Below, one piece after another: positions 6,722 through 10,485 of a DNA stretch of 10,485 bases. The notes under the pieces were generated by a model that was not told the DNA's origin, searched no databases, and saw nothing but the letters and a program-made list of their open reading frames with translations. The number at the start of each line of letters is the position of its first letter. Position 1 is the stretch's first letter. Source of the DNA: an uncultured Clostridia bacterium (lineage in GTDB: Bacteria > Bacillota_A > Clostridia > Christensenellales > Aristaeellaceae). The translations under genes were made by a program, and so were the position numbers. The stretch is taken from the NCBI GenBank assembly GCA_934645275.1, contig CAKUDW010000051.1, positions 1 to 10,485 of the forward strand, written 5' to 3'.

Positions 6722-7561
6722 ATGCGAAACATTCAAGCCAGCGAAGTGACGAAGGCAGTTCGTCGCCTGTGCATCGAGGCGAATTGCCACCTTCCGTCAG
6801 ACGTTCAGAACCGCATCGCCGAGTGCCGCGCGCAGGAGCCGTGGCCGGGCGCACAGGGTATACTGGACCGCATCATTGAAAACTACGATATCGCAAACGA
6901 AAATGAAGTGCCCATCTGCCAGGATACCGGCCTTGCCTGCGTATTTGTGGAAATCGGGCAGGACGTACATGTGGAAGGCGATCTGGCCGAAGCCATCAAC
7001 GAGGGCGTGCGCCAGGGTTATACCGACGGTTATCTCAGAAAATCTGTGGTGCGCGATCCCATTGATCGCGTGAACACCCGCGACAATACGCCCGCGATGA
7101 TCTATTATGACATCGTGCCCGGCGACAAGCTGCACATCACCGTGGCTCCGAAGGGTGCGGGCAGCGAGAACATGAGCCAGATCAAAATGCTCAAACCTTC
7201 AGACGGCATCGAAGGCGTGAAGGAATTCGTGCTCAAGGTCGTTGAGGACGCGGGCCCGAATCCCTGTCCGCCGATCGTGGTGGGCGTAGGCGTGGGCGGC
7301 ACCTTCGATAAGGCGGCCTACCTTGCCAAGAGAGCGCTGGTGCGCAATATCGACGTGCGCAACGCGGATCCCTTCTGGGCAGATTTGGAGCGCGAGTTGC
7401 TGGAAAAGATCAACGCCAAGGGCATCGGTCCGCAGGGCTTGGGCGGTAAGACCACGGCACTGGCCGTGAACATCGAAAAATTTGCCACGCACATTGCCAG
7501 CCTGCCCGTGGCCGTGAACATCAACTGCCATGTGACCAGACATAAATCGGAGGTGATTTGA
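6722..7561 (+). CDS. Class I fumarase-type Fe-S hydro-lyase alpha subunit (probable mesaconase alpha)
   Basis: This is the alpha half of a two-subunit [4Fe-4S] hydro-lyase of the class I fumarase / L(+)-tartrate dehydratase family, corresponding to the N-terminal part of single-chain FumA. At 279 aa it is full length. Three cysteines in family positions should hold the cluster: PICQDTG (C66), NPCPP (C182) and NINCH (C269). Other blocks are KGAGSENMS (144-152), GVGVGGTFDKAA (188-199) and GIGPQGLGGKTTAL (234-247). The family includes fumarase, tartrate dehydratase and mesaconase ((S)-2-methylmalate dehydratase), which hydrates mesaconate to (S)-citramalate and may also act on fumarate. Position between a citDEF set and gntR, opposite glmS/glmL, favours mesaconase. 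In a genuine citrate-fermenting cluster fumarase would be the alternative. The cluster is oxygen-sensitive, fitting an anaerobe. Its stop lies 1 bp before the beta subunit start. Confidence 0.9.
   Translation: MRNIQASEVTKAVRRLCIEANCHLPSDVQNRIAECRAQEPWPGAQGILDRIIENYDIANENEVPICQDTGLACVFVEIGQDVHVEGDLAEAINEGVRQGYTDGYLRKSVVRDPIDRVNTRDNTPAMIYYDIVPGDKLHITVAPKGAGSENMSQIKMLKPSDGIEGVKEFVLKVVEDAGPNPCPPIVVGVGVGGTFDKAAYLAKRALVRNIDVRNADPFWADLERELLEKINAKGIGPQGLGGKTTALAVNIEKFATHIASLPVAVNINCHVTRHKSEVI
7549..7556 (+). promoter_or_regulatory. Near-ideal Shine-Dalgarno for the hydro-lyase beta subunit
   Basis: GGAGGTGA lies 6 nt upstream of ATG 7563 and inside the last codons of the alpha subunit. It is a full-length match to the 16S anti-SD, supporting stoichiometric synthesis of the two subunits. 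Confidence 0.8.
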
Positions 7562-7562
7562 A

Positions 7563-8120
7563 ATGACCAAAGCGATTCATACGCCGCTGACTCATGAAAT
7601 GGCGCGCACGTTGAAGGCGGGCGACAGCTGCCTGATAACCGGCACGATCTATACCGCCCGCGACGCGGCGCACAAGCGCCTGTGCGAACTGGTGGCCAGG
7701 GGCGAAAAGCTGCCGCTGGACATTGAAAACGCCATTATCTATTTTGTAGGGCCCACGCCGGCTAAGCCCGGTCAGGCCATCGGTTCCGCCGGTCCCACCA
7801 CGTCTTACCGCATGGATGCCTATTCGCCCACGCTGATTGGCATTGGCCAGACGGGCATGATTGGCAAGGGCAAGCGCAGCCAGGAGGTCATTGATGCTAT
7901 GAAGCAGCACGGCGCAGTCTATTTCGGCGCGATTGGCGGTTGCGGCGCGCTGCTGAGCAAGTGCATCAAGAAGGCTGAGGTCATTGCTTACGACGATTTG
8001 GGTGCGGAAGCCATCCGCAGGCTTGAGGTTGAGGATTTCCCTGTGGTCGTCATCATTGACAGCGAGGGCAACAATCTGTACCAGACGGGCCGGGACGAAT
8101 ATCTTGCTGCGCAGAAATAA
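7563..8120 (+). CDS. Class I fumarase-type Fe-S hydro-lyase beta subunit (probable mesaconase beta)
   Basis: This is the beta half of the hydro-lyase, corresponding to the C-terminal domain of single-chain class I fumarases. The 185-aa length is normal. Family blocks are TARDAAHKR (31-39), YFVGPTPA (60-67), GSAGPTTSYRMD (74-85), MIGKG (99-103) and GGCGAL (125-130). With the alpha subunit it would form the active site for trans-dehydration or hydration of a dicarboxylate, here most plausibly mesaconate/citramalate. It starts 1 bp after the alpha stop with a strong ribosome site and is followed after 29 bp by gntR, so all are probably on one transcript. Fumarase or tartrate dehydratase remain possible. 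Confidence 0.9.
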   Translation: MTKAIHTPLTHEMARTLKAGDSCLITGTIYTARDAAHKRLCELVARGEKLPLDIENAIIYFVGPTPAKPGQAIGSAGPTTSYRMDAYSPTLIGIGQTGMIGKGKRSQEVIDAMKQHGAVYFGAIGGCGALLSKCIKKAEVIAYDDLGAEAIRRLEVEDFPVVVIIDSEGNNLYQTGRDEYLAAQK

Positions 8121-8149
8121 GCGCGGCTTTAACAGGGGGAGAAGGGAAT

Positions 8150-9124
8150 ATGTTCCGCTACAGTGTCAATCCTGAAAGCGATATTCCAATCTATCGCCAG
8201 CTGGTGGATCAGATCAACGCAGAAATACGCAGCGGCGCGCTCAAGGCGGGCGCGCAGCTGCCCACCGTACGCGAAATGGCGGAAAGCATGCGCCTTTCAT
8301 GCGGCACAATCAAGCGCGTTTACGACAAACTGCGCGAAATGGGCGATATTGAAATGACGCGCCGCCGCGGCAGCTTTGTCAAATTCGTGCAGGATGACGA
8401 CGGCGACAGCCGCAAGTTCCAGGCGATGACCGCTATCGACCGCATGATTCGCACGCTTACGGATTTGCACTTTTCCCCGGCGGAAATTCAGATTTTTCTG
8501 AATATCAAGATGCGTGAATGGGGCCTGCGTTGGTCGGGCCTGCGCATTGCGCTTGTGACGGACTATGCCGAACTCGCGCCGCTGTATATTCGCCAGCTTC
8601 AGCGCATCGCCAATGCCAGCGTGATTATTTGTACGCCGCGGCAGGTGCGTGAATACCCATACAGTGTGGATGAGGAGGCCGATGTGATTCTCGCCGCCGA
8701 GGGGGACGCACAGGCGCTCGCTTCAGCTCTGCCGGATCAGAATAAGCTTGTGCGGCTGGCCTTTGCACTCACCCGGGACAGCCTGATACGTCTTGCACAG
8801 GCAGCGGATAGGCGGCTCTGCGCGGTGTGCGAGGGCGAAGCGCTCTTTAAACTGATTTCCAACTGTTTGCCGGAGATGGATATTTCCATGGCAGCTCCCA
8901 ATGACACGGACGCGTTGCAAGCGGCGGATATCGCCGTCGCGCCCCCGGACTACGCCGCTTTCTGCACACCGGAAACGGTGGAAATATTGGAAAAAATGGC
9001 GGCCGCCGGGCGCGTCGTATTTTTTGAATATGCGATAGACGCCGGTTCCATGATGTATCTCGAGGAACGCATCGCGCGCATACGCGAGCAACGCCAGCTA
9101 CAGCCCGGTGCGCTGAGCTTCTGA
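8150..9124 (+). CDS. GntR-family transcriptional regulator with uncharacterised C-terminal domain
   Basis: The N-terminal 80 residues are a typical GntR winged helix: PIYRQLVDQI (13-22), SGALKAGAQLPTVREMAE (28-45), the recognition-helix region LSCGTIKRVYDKL (49-61) and the wing RRRGSFVKF (71-79). The type is close to YtrA-like regulators. The rest of the 324 aa is not the short tail of classical YtrA, nor a FadR helical bundle, UTRA or aminotransferase domain that I can recognise. It looks alternating alpha/beta (for example RIALVTDYAEL at 132-142 and ASVIICTPRQV at 156-166), which could be a ligand-binding fold. GGGGAG (8136-8141) lies 8 nt before the ATG. As last gene of the operon it is likely a pathway-specific and possibly self-regulating factor; glutamate, mesaconate or citramalate are guesses for the effector. 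It ends just before a terminator hairpin. Confidence 0.85.
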   Translation: MFRYSVNPESDIPIYRQLVDQINAEIRSGALKAGAQLPTVREMAESMRLSCGTIKRVYDKLREMGDIEMTRRRGSFVKFVQDDDGDSRKFQAMTAIDRMIRTLTDLHFSPAEIQIFLNIKMREWGLRWSGLRIALVTDYAELAPLYIRQLQRIANASVIICTPRQVREYPYSVDEEADVILAAEGDAQALASALPDQNKLVRLAFALTRDSLIRLAQAADRRLCAVCEGEALFKLISNCLPEMDISMAAPNDTDALQAADIAVAPPDYAAFCTPETVEILEKMAAAGRVVFFEYAIDAGSMMYLEERIARIREQRQLQPGALSF

Positions 9125-9150
9125 GAAATGAAAAGCAGAATACGCCAGAA

Positions 9151-9187
9151 TAGCCCGAATTCAACTTTGCGAATTCGGGCTATATTT
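9151..9187 (+). terminator. Hairpin terminator after gntR
   Basis: TAGCCCGAATTC (9151-9162) and GAATTCGGGCTA (9171-9182) form a perfect 12-bp stem with an 8-nt loop, 26 bp after the gntR stop. The trailing T-tract is short (TATTT), so it may be inefficient, but stem strength and position fit the end of the rightward operon. Each arm contains an EcoRI-type GAATTC. Confidence 0.75.
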
Positions 9188-9317
9188 AACGAACAGAAAT
9201 CGGTAAAAGCAGGGCCTTCGGGGCGATGCTATTCGCGGAGAGATGCCGGCATTCGTGACGCAATATCTGCCGAAATTTGACAATTACATGCTAAATACAA
9301 AAGGTAACAAAATAATA

Positions 9318-9345
9318 TTGCAAATCTGTGTCACTGTGGTATAAT
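9318..9345 (+). promoter_or_regulatory. Promoter for the methyltransferase-GH3 unit
   Basis: -35-like TTGCAA (9318-9323, 4 of 6) is followed after 16 bp by a perfect -10 TATAAT (9340-9345). Predicted transcription start is near 9352. A perfect TTGACA at 9277-9282 farther upstream has no matching -10 at proper spacing. Positions 9183-9317 hold nothing else I can identify. Confidence 0.65.
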
Positions 9346-9372
9346 CGAAGTGTTGAAATGGGTGAATGCTGG

Positions 9373-9378
9373 AAGGAG
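9373..9378 (+). promoter_or_regulatory. Ribosome binding site deciding the methyltransferase start
   Basis: AAGGAG lies 12 nt before ATG 9391. Upstream in-frame starts at 9328 (inside the promoter) and 9358 (no SD, near the predicted transcript 5' end) are less likely. Confidence 0.5.
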
Positions 9379-9390
9379 AACCGGCTTCAT

Positions 9391-9927
9391 ATGGTGATTG
9401 CGGCGGCGACGGCGGGACTGGCGGCCCTGCTGGCCTATGATTTCTGGACGGTTGGCGCGTTGCACGGGCGCATATGCGGCTATGGCTTCATGGCCGGCCT
9501 TGCATTGTGGGCGCTGAGCACCGCATGGGCCATTGTGAATTCCATTGCATGCGCGCAGTTCTGGCGGCTGTTCTGCTTCGGCTTGCCGGCGCTCGGCTGC
9601 ATGGGGGCGGAAGTCTACCTGCTGTTTTTTGCCCTGCCGCGTGAAACCTACGCCGATCCCGAGCGCAGGCGGCGCGTTTGCGACAGGGGCGCATACGGCC
9701 TGTGCAGGCATCCGGGCTTCTGGAGCCTTGCGGGCGTTTATCTGTTTTTATATCTGGCGCTGCCATCGCGGCAAATGTTGCTGTGTACGGCGCTGCTCAC
9801 GGCTTACAATCTGGTCTATATCGCCGTGCAGGACAGGGTGATATTTGACCGGACATTCATAGATTACGCGGCCTACCGGGCGCGGGTGCCGTTTTTGATT
9901 CCTAAATTCAGGCGGCGCGCCGGTTAG
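9391..9927 (+). CDS. Small membrane protein of the isoprenylcysteine/phospholipid methyltransferase-like family
   Basis: From ATG 9391 this is a 178-aa, strongly hydrophobic protein with about four or five membrane segments (roughly 2-18, 30-52, 58-83, 112-125 and 130-146). The family signature of ICMT/PEMT-type integral membrane methyltransferases is present: GAYGLCRHPGFW (100-111), and a C-terminal block QDRVIFDRTF (147-156) followed by YAAYRARVPFLIP (159-171), resembling EE...F...Y..Y...VP...P. The two acidic residues usually seen as Glu-Glu in that block are Gln-Asp here, so SAM-dependent activity is uncertain. If active it would methylate a lipid, isoprenoid or carboxylate at the membrane. 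The GH3-type gene follows after 34 bp on the same strand, suggesting a shared pathway. Start choice is moderately secure: the 9328 start would lie inside the promoter. Confidence 0.75.
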   Translation: MVIAAATAGLAALLAYDFWTVGALHGRICGYGFMAGLALWALSTAWAIVNSIACAQFWRLFCFGLPALGCMGAEVYLLFFALPRETYADPERRRRVCDRGAYGLCRHPGFWSLAGVYLFLYLALPSRQMLLCTALLTAYNLVYIAVQDRVIFDRTFIDYAAYRARVPFLIPKFRRRAG

Positions 9928-9961
9928 TACGCGAGGAAACTTCAGAGGGGAGGGGCCATGC

Positions 9962-10485
9962 ATGAAGCTGGACGAGAAGCTCAGAAATGGCGATAGCGAA
10001 GCGATGTGGCGCGAATATCTCGGCTTTATGGATATGGACGTCGAAGGCTACATGACCATTCAGCGGCGGCTCATGCAGGAACAGTTGCGCCTTTGGTGCG
10101 GCAGCAATCTGGGCCGGAGCATACTGCGCGGCACGCCCGCTCCGAGAACGATTGAAGAATTCAGAAATTCTGTTCCGCTCACAACCTACGAGGATTATGC
10201 GGAAATTCTATTGGCCAAACGCGATGAGGATTTGCCCGAGCCTGCCGCTATCTGGATTAAGACCACCTGGGAAGGCGGCAAGCATCCAATCAAGGTCGCG
10301 CCCTACACGCAGGGCATGCTCGATACTTATCGCACGAACATGGGTGCGTGCATCATTATGTTCGGCGCTACCGAAAAGGGAAAATTCACTATCGGCAAGC
10401 GCGTGCTTTCGGGCTTCGCGCCGCTGCCGTATGCCACCGGCCTGATGGGGCTGATGCTCCGTCAGGAGACGGATATGCGCTTTTT
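9962..10485 (+). CDS. GH3-family (auxin-responsive promoter family) acyl-adenylating enzyme, 5' part only
   Basis: An open frame of 174 codons runs from ATG 9962 to the window edge; family members are usually more than 500 aa, so most is missing. Two features match GH3: FRNSVPLTTYEDY (67-79), equivalent to the F...VPLTxYEDY motif, and TTWEGGKHPIKVAPYT (101-116), in the place of the Ser/Thr/Gly-rich ATP-binding loop followed by K..PYT. The loop is unusual in having Trp-Glu where other members have Ser-Gly-Thr. GH3 enzymes activate a carboxylate as an acyl-adenylate and, in plants, conjugate it to amino acids; bacterial members are poorly characterised. A GGGGAGGGG run ends about 6 nt before the ATG. 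An ATG at 9958 in another frame stops after a few codons. It probably forms an operon with the membrane methyltransferase-like gene. Confidence 0.8.
   Translation, partial: MKLDEKLRNGDSEAMWREYLGFMDMDVEGYMTIQRRLMQEQLRLWCGSNLGRSILRGTPAPRTIEEFRNSVPLTTYEDYAEILLAKRDEDLPEPAAIWIKTTWEGGKHPIKVAPYTQGMLDTYRTNMGACIIMFGATEKGKFTIGKRVLSGFAPLPYATGLMGLMLRQETDMRF

Noticed and set aside
6059..6790. Leftward 243-codon frame opposite citF
   Set aside because: It lies antisense to conserved CitF motifs, with no family features and no SD of its own.
9277..9306. Promoter from the perfect TTGACA at 9277-9282
   Set aside because: No acceptable -10 hexamer occurs 16-18 bp downstream; the TATAAT at 9340 is better served by TTGCAA at 9318.

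Overview
The window looks like an anaerobic, amino-acid-fermenting member of the Bacillota (Clostridia), of moderately high GC. The reasons are strong GGAGG-type Shine-Dalgarno sites, tightly packed 4-bp ATGA stop/start overlaps, AT-rich sigma-A promoters in an otherwise GC-rich sequence, and the gene content. No rRNA, tRNA, CRISPR array, insertion sequence or phage gene is visible.

Layout: positions 1-3947 are transcribed leftward and 4128-10485 rightward, from a divergent control region at about 3948-4127. Leftward arm, in reading order: citC-type lyase ligase (2952-3947), a P-loop protein with a C-terminal alanyl-tRNA-synthetase 'second additional domain'-like segment (2023-2955), a 352-bp structured gap (1671-2022), glmS (1245-1670, B12-binding subunit of glutamate mutase), then glmL (1-1248, ASKHA-fold mutase accessory protein, C-terminus outside the window). 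Rightward arm: citD (ACP), citE (beta), citF (alpha), the two subunits of a class I fumarase-type Fe-S hydro-lyase, and a GntR-family regulator ending at a 12-bp hairpin (9151-9182). After this a separate unit starts from its own promoter: a small membrane methyltransferase-like protein and a GH3-family adenylating enzyme cut by the window end.

Interpretation: annotated gene by gene, this would read as citrate lyase plus fumarase plus stray glutamate mutase genes. Together the set fits the methylaspartate (mesaconate) pathway of glutamate fermentation: glutamate to 3-methylaspartate (GlmES with B12, GlmL as accessory), to mesaconate (methylaspartase), to (S)-citramalate (mesaconase, a fumarase homologue), to acetate and pyruvate (citramalate lyase, homologous to citrate lyase and activated by a CitC-like ligase). 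On that reading CitDEF are citramalate lyase subunits and the hydro-lyase is mesaconase. GlmE and methylaspartate ammonia-lyase are not in the window and are expected left of position 1. The GntR protein is the natural candidate regulator, and an 11-bp palindrome lies between the divergent promoters. The least explained parts are the P-loop/SAD-like protein, the structured glmS leader, and the methyltransferase-GH3 pair.
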